From positions 1 to 64,000 of the forward strand of contig JAHQIW010000151.1 of assembly GCA_019055375.1 (NCBI GenBank): DNA of 64,000 nucleotides, read 5' to 3'. The position numbers were made by a program, and so were the translations under genes. Numbering within the stretch: the stretch's first letter is position 1; each line of letters opens with the position of its first letter. Below, piece by piece: positions 1-9,840 of this stretch. This DNA is from Parelaphostrongylus tenuis (Eukaryota > Nematoda > Chromadorea > Rhabditida > Metastrongylidae). The notes beneath the pieces were generated by a model. The model ran no database searches. It was not told where the DNA came from and saw only the letters and a program-made list of their open reading frames with translations.

Positions 1-2040
1 ATTATAAATCGTCATATCTTTTCTACAGTATTTTATATTGTTTAGCGATAAATACATATAATCATATGGAACCTACCACTATCTATAATATCCAGTTTAG
101 CAATCTGTTCAATGTCATCACGAGTAACGTTGTAGCTATCGGCAAGAAGGATGACAGGCATTTTTGTAGCTAAAGGACTGATACCCTCTAAAAACAAGTG
201 ATATCGTGTTGCTGAAAGAATAAATGCCATTGAAAACTTGTCGCGATGCTTTTTTTTGAAACAGAAAATGGTAGCTTCCAGAAAAAGACTATTAAGGATA
301 GAATGTATCTACTGAAGCAATCGAAAATTAGCCGTATCACATTATAACGCGCGAGCAACTTTTACGCTATCAAAGTTGGCAGTTCTCAGCGAATCAGGCA
401 AATCAAAGAAAAACAAATCGTGAGATTTTGAATTCCTCATGTTATGCTTATTATGTACTTTTAGTGCTTGGCTTCAGCAGCCTGGTTTCAGTACGGCTAA
501 CAGAGTAGGTGGCCGTAACTGTTCGATCGAGCGTTTACCGATAGTAGGTAGATCTTATACAGATATAGATAAAGCTTCAAGATAAATCGCATTTCGGGTA
601 GTATCGAAAGTGAACGATACGCGAAACAATAATGACACGAAACTTCACATTATCCACTACATCAATGGGATTTTATATAGGCTGATGATTCATGTGTTGA
701 TGGAAAAAGAAGACGTTCTAAGTGAATTAAACAATGTTTGCGACAAGACTTTCACGTGGACACTGTCTGCTGTGGTCGCTCGCCTTATATGATGATCATT
801 TACAGAAACGGAAAAGGACAATGACATTTTGATTGAGTAGGAAGTCACTCTTTTGAAATCGTCTTAAAGAAAACATGCAGCGACAATTTATACCGTCAAC
901 GTTAATGCTTTTACATCGGATTTCTTCTCCTGTTTCGCTTTACATAGCCAACCATTACAAATGCCTATTACAGTGAATATTGAACTCTATTTACATCCTC
1001 AAGTGCGTGGATAGTAGCTATAGCGTCAAAAAACTTCCTTGAATGGTCTTTATAATAGTAAAGCCACAGGAGAAGATTGAATTGATCTTCCAATCAGTAA
1101 TATTTCAGCATCGAATTATGTACCGATGCTCTACGGATCCTTCAACAATCTTGAGACGGTGCCACATGTGAGCACTTAGCGACGTTGAAAAAGTATAGAG
1201 CATTCAGCGTTGATCAATCTCTAGGAGGTGCGGCATGCAGTCGACTTCGTCAATTACCGTTTGAGGTGACTGAATGCACATCTGGCCTCTATCGATGTGT
1301 GAAGTGAAAACTGCTATCATCTAAGACGATTATGATATCGTCTCGTCGACCACGCGACGTCGCAAGGCTTGTTGAACCTGGGGCGACGATCGAGCCCTCT
1401 ACCATAAGTGTCGTAGGGATCCTCTAGCCACTGTAGTTCACCCACACAAACACAGCAATCACCGTTACTTCTCTCACCTTCGTAATATATAAACTACCCT
1501 CGTTGACTTATGTATAAGTTTGAGAAAGTTATAATCCAGCAAAACAAGTAATCTTTGTTGATTTTTGAATCTGATCACTGACCTTTGGGCTCATTCAATC
1601 TGTTGAGACTATAGGAATACCTATTAATATAGTCCTATCCATATAATTCAGTAAGATCTTTATAGCATTCACATAAACTTAGCGCTGAAATGAAAATATT
1701 CTCTTCGTTGCAGCACTTATTGTTCCTTGTTTTGTTTCCATCTCTTAGAAGTGAAGCCAAAAGTTACACATTTTCTTAGTACGTTTTTTTTTGATGAAGA
1801 TATTTCACCTGTCATTTCACGTGAACAGCACAAGGGAGGTCTCACCTCTTGCAGAATAGAAACGATTTGTACTTTCGAACAGATTATCATTCACTTCTAC
1901 ATGTTATTTATTTTACACCACCCATGATCACATTTATTGTGTGAATCACAGTACTTTTGGTATCAAATTCGTTTTTCTCGCATGCATCGCTCCAACGGCC
2001 TTGGAACACTTCGCGTGTTGCTCTGACTGTTTCTTGAGGA
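1..2040 (-). pseudogene. Gene-family copy 1 (vWA-like/TM family), cut by the window edge
   Basis: This is the reverse-strand copy of a multi-exon gene found five times in the window. Reading right to left it holds an upstream exon (about 1846-2040, open to a GTGAG donor in one frame apart from an internal TAA), a tRNA-headed repeat (1170-1450), a short exon starting at 762 after a CAG acceptor, and the vWA-like exon at 77-187. The transmembrane exon would lie left of base 1. The stop in the upstream exon and the poor donor of the middle exon argue that the copy is broken. Assignment rests on side-by-side comparison with the copies at 33.7, 42.4 and 58 kb. I cannot exclude that some exons are still used. 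Confidence 0.5.
77..187 (-). CDS. vWA-like exon (beta exon), copy 1
   Basis: A 111-nt exon candidate bounded by a TTTTTAG acceptor and a GTAGGT donor, open in one frame with a phase-1 end. It encodes MPVILLADSYNVTRDDIEQI followed by a short helix-like stretch. The pattern of a hydrophobic strand ending in Asp, then T-x-D-D-I and a helix, resembles the fourth strand of vWA domains (usually ...VLILITDG...DDV...A..L). The same exon appears at 35134, 44605 and 60964, and in decayed form at 9508. This copy and the one at 60964 lack the one-base deletion seen in the copies at 35 and 44 kb. The family name is inferred from pattern, not from a search. Confidence 0.45.
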
Positions 2041-2439
2041 TTTCATCTCCTTAATGAATGTCGTAGAATGAAGCTGGCAACGATTCTACTTGTAATCGCA
2101 GGTTGAAAGTAGCTAAGTTAAAGCGCTCTCACGTGATAAGCAAATTTGCAGTAGGAACGTCAAACCAGCACCAGCTTCTTGACGGCCTGTGACATCACCC
2201 ACTCCGCCAGTCCCTTTGCTCTTTCTCTTCATTTCACAGTGGATTGTTCTGCTGAGAATCCTATCAATTGTGTGGATGAAGTAGAATGTTACACTTAGTA
2301 GCGTTTAGACTCAGGAAGAGACGAAGTGGCTAAATGCCAGCCAAAGAGATTCAAAATGGACAGTCATGTACTCGTCAAGTCTAAATGAAGAGATCCCTTA
2401 AAATTCAAAGAATTTCAATGTTAATATTGTGAATCCGTG

Positions 2440-2640
2440 AGTCGAAGCGGTTAGAGGCGTTGCAAGACACATGCCGTCATTGGTCTGATTCCGAATCTCA
2501 GGCCACCAAGTCTTTCATCCCACCGTGATGGACAAATCAGTACCATCAGACTTGCCTGGGAGATGCGTGCCACTTGATGTATAGGTAGGCCACCGCGAGA
2601 AACTGTAGAGGTCGGGTATGTTTACAGTGACGTCAAAAGA
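2440..2640 (+). repeat. tRNA-headed SINE-like repeat (variant b)
   Basis: A repeat of about 200 bp that begins with a tRNA-like head containing a degenerate RNA polymerase III B box (TGGTCTGATTCCGAATC). Related copies lie at 41890-42110 (-) and 57390-57600 (-), at the same relative position in each Y block. Presence in all three blocks shows that insertion preceded the duplication. It is non-coding. Confidence 0.45.
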
Positions 2641-3488
2641 TTCTTAATGAAATTGAGTGTCGGATAATTGTCGATTATCGATTTGACGGTAGGATTTATC
2701 TCGAAGACTTTGAAAAAACATATAATATAGCCAGAACACATGAAGAAAACAGAACACACTGGTAACTTTTTTCTGAGCCATGAATGTGATCTGCCATGGG
2801 CATTTGTACAGCCAAATACACGTGTTTGGCTCATGACAGCCTCGTCACTTGGCAGGTTCTTCGTCTTTAGCCAATCCTCTCAAGCCAACTCAACGCCCTA
2901 TATAGAGAAGGCGCCAGCGTACCATTTATACGCTCCATTAAGTGAAAATGTCATTGAATGGACAGTGTTGTACACTTGACTTCTCTTATCTGGTATCGTC
3001 AACTCTATCATACCTTTCGTTTCAAGTGTTTTCCTAAGCCTATGCTCAAATTCAATATGCCTGATAATTAGTTTTCGTAAGCCTTTTGAAAATTGAGTGT
3101 GGCATTGAGACACTCAAAACGGAAGGTTTGATATATTTGATGATACCAGCCAATAGCATTGAATGTGCATCACTGTCCATTCAATGATACATTCACGTAT
3201 TGGAACGTATAAATAATGCACCTGGGCCTTCTCTGTGTAGAGGGTTGGGGTTGGGTTCCCTTCAAGAGGACTGGCTGGAGACGAAGGGCCCGCTCAACTT
3301 ACGAGGCTACTAAGGCCGAAACACGTGTGCTCGGATGTATAATTGCCTAATTAACAGGTATGCCCTTCTATCGACCGCTTTTTTTGCAGACCCCTCTTAA
3401 AACTATGCAGATACTGATTCGCTATTAAGACTCATCAGTAGCACCCTTCCTCGGTTCAGCCAATCTCCTAAAGCTAAATAATTCTCTA

Positions 3489-4052
3489 TGCCTGATAATC
3501 ATTACTTGAGCCACGCATGTCAGTGGTCTGTCAATGAGGGCTGACTTATAGAGCCCGATACACGTGTTTCGATCTTGCGATCTCGTCAGTCGGGCAGTTA
3601 CCCTTTCTCGTCTTTTACTAATCTCTGTGGGAGCTCCTGTCCCCTCACTATGAGTTAGCGGACGACGAACGTTTTACACTCTATGTCCAGTGAAAATCTA
3701 ACTAAACATAGAGTGTTGTACACTCGATTGCTCTTGGCTGGTATATTCAATAAATCATAACTTTCGATTCGAATGTCTTCTTAAGATCTCTGCTTATTGA
3801 ATATACCAAGAGCAATCGAGTGTACGAACACTCAATGTTTAGTTAGATTTTCACTGGACATAGAGTGTAAAACGTTCGTCGTCGCTAACTCTTAGTGAGG
3901 GACAGGAGCTCCCACAGATATTAGCAAAAGACGAGAAAGGGCAACTGCCGACTGACGAGATCGCAAGATCGAGACACGTGTATTGGGCTCTATAAGTCAG
4001 CCCTCCTTGGCAGACCACTGACATGCGTGGCTCAAATAATGATTATCAGGCA
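3489..4052. repeat. Long foldback palindrome FB1
   Basis: The left arm (about 3489-3752) is the near-exact reverse complement of the right arm (about 3796-4052), with a central spacer of about 43 bp. Both ends read TGCCTGATAAT(C)...ATTATCAGGCA. The arms carry the signature words GAGCCACGCATGTCAGTGG and ACACGTGT, which recur at 40.6-41.1 kb and 56.5-57.1 kb. No transposase frame lies inside. It behaves like a foldback or MITE-like non-autonomous DNA element, or a palindrome made by inverted duplication. Confidence 0.75.
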
Positions 4053-4559
4053 TATTGAAATTTGAGCAGTGGTCTTAAGAAACACTCGAAACGAAAGTTA
4101 TGATAAATAATCCTCTCATAGGAGTCGACACCGTGTAATAAATCACCTCAAGTCAGATGATGGAACTACCTGACGTTGTGGTGACCAACAGTCGAAATAG
4201 GAGTCGATTTCTTTATAGAGGATTATGCACCCTCAGGGGATCTTTTGATGAGGGAGGTTGCTAGTGGTGAGTTCCAATAGGACGAAACAGGTTCCTCTAT
4301 ACTACTAGACCTAATCAGCTCAAAACGAGTTGTACCATTACCAAATTAGCAGGTATTTTAGAATTTCTGCGTGGTCTTGAGAAAACGCTCGAAGCGATAG
4401 GTAGATTATACTGAGTTACTGTCACATGTGAAGACAGCAATCGGAAATACATAACCGTGGGTTGTCAAAAAGAAAACAATGTGTCCGGTTGTGATTCTAT
4501 TAGCGAGAACCGGCTTTGATTCCTGGTAAGGGGCAGCAGAACAGACGTAGTTAGTTCAG

Positions 4560-4800
4560 GGAAACAAAGTACATGGACTCTGCTGATGGAACAGAATAAT
4601 CAATCGGCTCAGCATGGAGAGTTTAGCTTCGTATGATTTGTCACTCGAGATCAAAATGGCTTCAAACGTGGGCTACTGAACCTTTGTTTATAACAATATG
4701 ATAACAATAACAACGTAATATGACAACTGAAACATGGAAACAAATCAATGATAGCTGTGTATGCGGAGTGTAAGTGAGTGATGGAGGTATGGCACCGTGA
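4560..4800. repeat. Diverged repeat shared with 40.2-40.4 kb
   Basis: The sequence around 4560-4700 (words such as TTCAAACGTGGGCTACTGAACC) reappears reverse-complemented at about 40290-40400. It also resembles the ATAACAATAACAACG-rich segment of the X blocks near 26.4 and 31.8 kb. The 116-codon reverse frame 4651-5001 over it is not conserved between copies, so I do not call it a gene. Confidence 0.4.
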
Positions 4801-5793
4801 TGTACCACTGAGGATCACAATGTGAATGCATGATGCAACGGCTGAAAGAAATGACACGTATAGCAGACAGATAGGGTGTGCTTGTTCTCTAGGTTGGAAA
4901 TGCAGGAGTGCAAGTGTATAACGAATTCGATGCACAGCAGCCGAATATAAATTACGGTTGGAACGGACTTCGCAATATTGCAGGTTAGAATGGCTGAGCA
5001 TGGAAAATCAGAAAGCAACAGGAATGGCATTGTTTTTCTCAGAGTGATGAACATTCCACATTAACGGGACAATGCTATCAACAAGGAGAAGATAAAAGTA
5101 GGACTGAACTCGTTTCCATGAATGTCTGATTACTAGAGCAATAACATTCGTAACATGCGATAGTGACTAATATTGCTTTTACGGATAGAGACCTCAACAC
5201 TTATAATCTAAAACGTAGTGACAGTGAAGACGGTGATAGTCAATGATATAAGGCTAGAAAAGATGCTAATTATAGCTATCACAGTTATCATGTGAAAGTG
5301 CATCATTTGGTGAATAAGTAGCTTTATGCGAAAGTAATTAGTGCTGAATTATTCGCCATATAATAAATATTACAACATGAAATACACTTTCGATAAGAAA
5401 CTATGTAGATTGATCAACTAAGTAAGACTTTTTCGCTAATGCGGCAAGTGAGAAGTGGGCGAGTATAACGACGTTAAAATTTCCGCTCGTTTCACTAAAA
5501 CAAACGACACATAGTGGCGATAGATTAGATTTTTTTATGTAAGCGCAAACGTTAAAAAGGAAGTGCGGTAGTTACAGACTGATTAGAGGTGCTCGGTGCG
5601 CGGTTAATTATTACCAACACTGATACAATCAATCAGCAAGCTCCCCCATCTTGCTAGCCCCGACACTGCAACGAGCTCAGCCGATCAGTGCTCTGCAACG
5701 TTCATGAAGACGGCGAATGTCTGAGACTAACGTTGAGTGCGAGAAAAGGAACAAAACGTTTGATGCATTGAGATCTGCTCAATAAAATTAGGA
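4800..5793. other. Unassigned AT-rich sequence
   Basis: I see no conserved exon, repeat border or RNA motif in this stretch. It separates the Y block from the hairpin and tRNA-like cluster that follows. Confidence 0.3.
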
Positions 5794-5925
5794 CGAAATT
5801 ATAGTATTTTCACTGCTTTTTTCGCAGTGTTATTACGTTACTTATATAACTAAGAGAATTGAAAACACTGAAAACAAAGAGAGTAATAACACTGCGAAAA
5901 AAGCAGTGAAAATACTATAATTTCG
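5794..5925. repeat. Perfect 43-bp inverted repeat with 46-bp spacer
   Basis: Bases 5794-5836 are the exact reverse complement of 5883-5925. Each arm also contains its own small hairpin (CACTGC, six T, CGCAGTG). Perfect identity of both arms in otherwise decayed DNA implies a recent origin, gene conversion or selection. The spacer contains AACTAAGAGAATTG (5848-5861), whose reverse complement lies at 6152-6165, just beyond the tRNA-like sequence, so two inverted repeats are interlocked here. Confidence 0.85.
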
Positions 5926-6060
5926 AAGTATTAGTAATTAAAATAGCTATCAGCTCAACTGGGTTTATAAAGCCAAATCGCATACCCGACAAAACCTGTC
6001 AAAGGTTGGTGGCTGATAGCTAACATTGAGATGTTGAAGAATGAGTGGTCGGGCAAATGT

Positions 6061-6132
6061 GCCTCAGTGGTGTAGTGGTAGAGCACGCGTCCCCGGATAG
6101 GATGAAACGTGGGTTCGATTCCCGCCTGAGGC
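6061..6132 (+). tRNA. tRNA-like sequence 1 (probably a pseudogene or repeat head)
   Basis: Seventy-two bases fold as a cloverleaf. A perfect 7-bp acceptor stem pairs GCCTCAG with CTGAGGC. A T arm has the stem GTGGG/CCCGC around TTCGATT, and an anticodon stem pairs CGTCC with GGATG. The A and B boxes for RNA polymerase III are good. The anticodon loop is CCGGATA, which lacks the universal T at position 33; by position the anticodon would be GGA, yet there is no long variable arm as tRNA-Ser would have. Two relatives at 39.6 and 39.9 kb share the odd loop and about 100 bp of upstream sequence. It is therefore more likely part of a tRNA-derived repeat than a working tRNA gene. Confidence 0.5.
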
Positions 6133-6179
6133 CGTGTTTTTGTTCACCACTCAATTCTCTTAGTTGAAGTTAGGACGGG

Positions 6180-7290
6180 TTACATGAAATGGGATTGAAA
6201 GAACACAAAACTTCTAATTGAAACTTTTCAAAAGTCGAGATGGTTCATGCTGGTGGAAACAGAAGCTGCTGCTCCTCAGTAGGAATATAGCATGAAGTGA
6301 ATTGTTTACAATGCATTTATTGCGAAAATAATGGTCTGTTTTCACCAAGCGAGCACATTTCAACGTATATTCAACACAGATGATTCAAATAAAAAGCATT
6401 AGATTTTTTGTCTGCGAGGAAATATACCTAAACGTCATTTTGACAAATTCTTGACCACACGTGATCCCTAAAGCCTATGTAATTCAGACCTTTACGTCAA
6501 GGTACAAATTTCGAGCCGGACAGGGTGGTACTTTCCAGCGTGTCATCAATGTTAGCGGCTATCTTTCTTGCACGGGAAATTTCAAAAGCCTAAGTCTAAC
6601 GGCTACCTTTGGAAAACTTCCAATTCTAAACATGCTCAAGTTAACATATGAAAATTAGCGACTAGTGTATGACTGCGTAGATGCAAATCGGCAATCAGTT
6701 GTTTCAGTACTTAGTGTTCTGTGGAAATGTTGAGAAACGCCATCACTTTCAGGTTTATCAAAAACCTTGGAGAGTCAAGGTTGGCAGCAACGATATTCTT
6801 GGTTTCCTTGAGGAGAAGCATCCTCACGTTACGTATTCAATTTTGGGATAAACGGATTGAAAACAAAGCAAAAAGCCAATTACCACCACTCTGAACTAAC
6901 TTTAGGACACACGTTTTCAGATTCAGATGAAAAAAACAGGTCGCGCAGCAATACATTTGTTCTTTTTGGACACGAACAAAGTTCTTTTGTTTGTTTGCTG
7001 AGTTTTACCACTCTGATTCAAAAACGACGATGTCTAAGTGAGACATCCTCAACTTCCACGACTTCAACTTAGTAATTGATCTTCATCGTGGTCCGTCACC
7101 GACTCCATTATCACCAGGTTGCTCAAAAATGATAAGGACACGTTTGGCTGTGAATTCTGGATAGCTGGGACCAAGGTCGCTTTAAAAATAAGCCAGGCGT
7201 ATTTTATTCTAAGTGTTACGATGACAAAAATGTTTTGCGAAACTCAAAACAATTCAAAAAGCACAGGGAATGAGAAACTGATGAGAACCA
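6180..7290. other. No firm gene; possible 3' region of the diverged family copy
   Basis: If the copy read on the reverse strand from 19.2 kb to 7.3 kb has exons beyond its transmembrane exon, they would lie here. I found no convincing acceptor-exon-donor unit. The short forward frames at 6461, 6857 and 7119 show no conserved counterpart elsewhere in the window. Confidence 0.25.
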
Positions 7291-7293
7291 TAC

Positions 7294-7435
7294 CTATCTC
7301 GCATTCATGTCGCAAATTGAATCCACAACAGTTCATCTTGTTACAGTCTAATATAGCCATAACTATCATTACAATTACTGTCACTGGCAACAAAACAGCT
7401 AGAACAAATATTTGCGCATGTTCATGATTCCATTC
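7294..7435 (-). CDS. Transmembrane exon (gamma exon), diverged copy
   Basis: A 142-nt exon candidate with a TTTTCTCAAG acceptor and a GTATGG donor. It encodes a charged start (EWNHEHAQ), an uninterrupted hydrophobic helix of about 22 residues (IFVLAVLLPVTVIVMIVMAI) and then LDCNKMNCCGFNLRHECEI. The other three copies share the plan: an EQ..-type start, a VLI/LLLVIVLL-type helix, ECYK and the motif SSRHEC/S. Retention of the helix, a Cys after it and RHE across diverged copies supports a real single-pass membrane protein exon with a short cytoplasmic segment. Confidence 0.5.
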
Positions 7436-8134
7436 CTTGAGAAAAAGGAGCTTCTGATGGTTGAGGCAGATTCCGACTACTTATGTGTTTTTTTTATAAC
7501 ACTTGTAAACGTTTATGTAGTTTCTGTACGTCAGATTTATATCAACAATTTCCCAAGAATAGAGCACATCTATCGAATTAATCAGAGTATCTGTTCAATG
7601 CACACATAATTCTCTGTTAGCTCTCTCATCCCTCGTCCGCTCAAGCTTTCCGACTCTTTGAGGTGGGCAGATTCATAACAAATTTGTCCTGGAGGACGGA
7701 TCCAGTTACTTTTATCATGCTACGAATTGATTCATGTGTACTGTGTGTACATCCCTAAGCGAATGATGAACGCAGCATCCTTCATCTCCTTACCCACCTA
7801 TATATTGGGCACTTAATTTTTGGATGGTCGATTTTCAGTGGTAGTACGGGCTCCAGCCTAATTTCCATCCGTCAACTAGAAAATTGATCCATAATTGGAA
7901 TGAACAGGACCACGTCTAGACTATTACCGAACATTATTATCATGGATGTTGAAAAGAGAATAGCTTATAATCCTTGACCTTATAAGCGACATTCAGTAAA
8001 TACTCTCTGAAAAATGGCATGGATATTGCTACATGGAATGTCTAGCATTGTAAGAACAATCAGGAGTCTTCCTTCTGGAAAAGTCCATTTAGGGAATGTT
8101 CTTATCAAACTGCTGCATTAGAGTTAGATAATCC

Positions 8135-8325
8135 CTTTTACAAAGTAAAATAATCTGTATGAGTTCGACATTTCAGTGTGAGGATCACGTAAGCTGATTT
8201 TGCTTTTGTCTGTCGTTATTTCTATGGAGGATATTACAAGGAAGTAAACTAATCCTTCTGCCACATGAGCGTAAATAGCAGTCCGAGTTGAGCTCTTATG
8301 AAAGACCACGGAGGGCTTTCTACAA
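8135..8325 (-). CDS. Possible internal exon of the diverged copy
   Basis: The reverse strand is open for about 60 codons after a GGATTTTGTAG acceptor and ends near a GTAAAA donor. The product contains RTAIYAHVAEGLVYFLVISS and later SLRDPHTEMSNSYRLFYF. Composition is protein-like and soluble. It lies between the vWA-like and transmembrane exons, where the rest of an extracellular domain would be expected. I found no matching exon in the other four copies, and the intron phase does not join cleanly to the neighbouring candidate, so this stays tentative. Confidence 0.3.
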
Positions 8326-8614
8326 AATCCAGAAAATAAGCATCTTTTTTTAGGAGCAAATTATCTTGAATTCACGACTTCTTGCGCGACTATTTTTGGA
8401 CTGCAGAGGAAGAAAATCTCTCTTGATCGTCACGTGAACAGACGATTTAGAGAAGATTGTGTACCGCGATCTTTGGAATTGCGAAAAAACAAGACCGCGC
8501 TACTTCAGTGGATTCTCGTGAACCGACGATTCAGTGAAAGCCTAGCATGCCTGTTTTTAATTATCTTTGCATAAAAAATTATTAGTCAGTTGGATTTCTT
8601 CGAAGACGTACTAC

Positions 8615-8708
8615 TATGATGATTGTGCAATTAGGTGGTGGTGAAGAGCAAATGCTGCTAAATTCATCAAGCAGCATTACCATGGTGTCATTCAAAACTT
8701 GGTCTAGC
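8615..8708 (-). CDS. Possible vWA C-terminal exon of the diverged copy
   Basis: A 94-nt candidate with an AAAATTCAG acceptor. It encodes LDQVLNDTMVMLLDEFSSIC and a proline-rich end, which resembles the last helix of a vWA domain (commonly ...F..L..LI..IC). Its position after the strand-4 exon fits that role. The donor choice is uncertain and no second copy confirms it. Confidence 0.3.
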
Positions 8709-8834
8709 CTGAATTTTGTACAGAGTATGTGTAGCATTTTCGATGAATTTTGGAAATCATTCATTTGCTTTTTTGAATGATTATCAACAATTTATAGGAT
8801 GGGAAGCTTTGATCGTGGCCGATGATTCTACGAA

Positions 8835-9050
8835 ATGAGGACGATTACGCATAGAGAGTATTCGATGGTATTCGTAATCGTGCTTGTAATATTCCCTCCT
8901 TTTCTCGTATGGAATTTTTTTACTGTAGATCAGCCGCTACTAAGATGTGAATCCAAAAATATGCCCAAATACAAAAACACACTTAACTCCCAAGTTGAGT
9001 ACGATTTTCGCTTGCAGACCACTCGATTAACAAGTGAATGGGTGCCATAA
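8835..9050 (+). CDS. Short forward frame with a signal-anchor-like start
   Basis: Seventy-one codons start at ATG and encode a basic start followed by a strong hydrophobic run (MVFVIVLVIFPPFLVWNFF), as in a signal anchor or signal peptide. The rest is polar and ends at a stop. It could be the first exon of a type II membrane protein on the opposite strand, but there is no second exon, no homolog elsewhere in the window and no splice evidence. It may be a chance frame. Confidence 0.2.
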   Translation: MRTITHREYSMVFVIVLVIFPPFLVWNFFTVDQPLLRCESKNMPKYKNTLNSQVEYDFRLQTTRLTSEWVP

Positions 9051-9507
9051 TTCCAGTTCTCAAGCAAAGTTAGGAAGATAATAAAATTTTCAATGAAAAT
9101 CGGTTCTTCTGCAAGAAAAAAAAATGTTTTGCACGAATGAATTCCAAATTCTATTAAAACACAACAGGATTTTTCTTCTCATACAAACAAAGTTGATGCC
9201 ATAATAATTTCGTAAAAGCGCTCGATATGGACGTCTGAAATATGTGTGATGCATTTACTCCATTCTCTGAGCCGTGTGGGTGATTGATGTATATTTGGCT
9301 TATGCAATGACTTTAAAGAATTTGCAGACAAATCTGAGATCAGATTGCCAGGCTGGATCGACAGGACTCTTAGTATGCTATCAGTACATCTCTGAGGAAC
9401 GTGCTATGCTTACAATCACATTTTATAGCAACAACTAGGCAGGAAACTCATTCTTATTAGTGTTTTTAACTCTGGATCAAAAATAGTAACAGTCGTATGG
9501 AACTAAC

Positions 9508-9598
9508 CGATAGTTAAGGCTTTCAATCGAGGAAATTGTTCGATATCTTCCGGTGTGACGTTGCGGTTACCGGAAGAAGAAGAACGTGCATGTTAGCT
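9508..9598 (-). pseudogene. Decayed vWA-like exon of the diverged copy
   Basis: Between a TATTTTTAG acceptor and a GTTAGT donor lies a shortened form of the strand-4 exon. The readable part is NRNVTPEDIEQFPRLKAL, matching NYNVTRDDIEQIARLNTL of the copy at 60964. The 5' part has lost about 20 bases, shifting the frame, and a TAA lies in the remaining frame. The PLE target duplication begins about 25 bp away on the intron side. Confidence 0.45.
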
Positions 9599-9622
9599 CT
9601 AAAAATACTAACACCAAATATG

Positions 9623-9634
9623 GTAATGTTTTTT
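9623..9634. repeat. Target-site duplication, left (PLE composite)
   Basis: The sequence TAATG followed by seven T abuts the outer end of the inverted PLTR. It matches the sequence at 14500-14512 to the right of the forward copy, allowing one extra T. Confidence 0.7.
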
Positions 9635-9840
9635 TCTTGATTTTCTTCTTTGAGCAGAACACGAGGTGTTACATTAAACTTTATTCGATAGCTGACGTTT
9701 CGGCAGTTCGCCTTCTTCAGAGCCTGGAAAGGTCAAAATGTTTGCAATACAATCAGTCAAACACCTCCATTACTTCTTTAGAGAAAATCACCAGACCTAG
9801 ATTTCAATCGCATCAAGCAAAAATCAACACTCAACATACT
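9635..9840 (-). repeat. PLTR of the inverted PLE copy (family F1)
   Basis: This is the reverse complement of the 235-bp PLTR seen at 11282-11516 and 14265-14499. It lacks the last 43 bp of those repeats, the stretch with the start codon of the ORF. The outer edge abuts the target duplication. Confidence 0.8.
9690..9726 (-). ncRNA. Hammerhead-ribozyme-like motif, F1 PLTR (inverted copy)
   Basis: On the reverse strand the sequence gives AGGCT, CTGAAGA, a short stem GGCG-AAC-TGCC, GAAA, CGTC and AGCT in order. These are stem I, the conserved core, stem II, the second core, the cleavage triplet GTC and stem I again. Stem III is almost absent, as reported for PLE hammerheads. Confidence 0.65.

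Larger units (their letters stand above)
2180..4700. repeat. Y block copy 1 (upstream flank of the gene family)
   Basis: This segment recurs in inverted orientation at about 40180-42400 and 56100-58050, each time directly upstream of a gene-family copy. It contains a tRNA-headed repeat (2440-2640), several CACGTGT-containing foldback sequences and the long palindrome at 3489-4052. It holds no reading frame I would defend; the short ORFs inside it are chance frames in repeats. Its co-duplication with the gene copies suggests the duplicated unit was larger than the gene. Confidence 0.5.

Noticed and set aside
6061..6132. A functional tRNA-Ser(GGA) gene
   Set aside because: There is no long variable arm and no T at position 33, and degenerate relatives share the same loop. 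It is kept only as a tRNA-like repeat.
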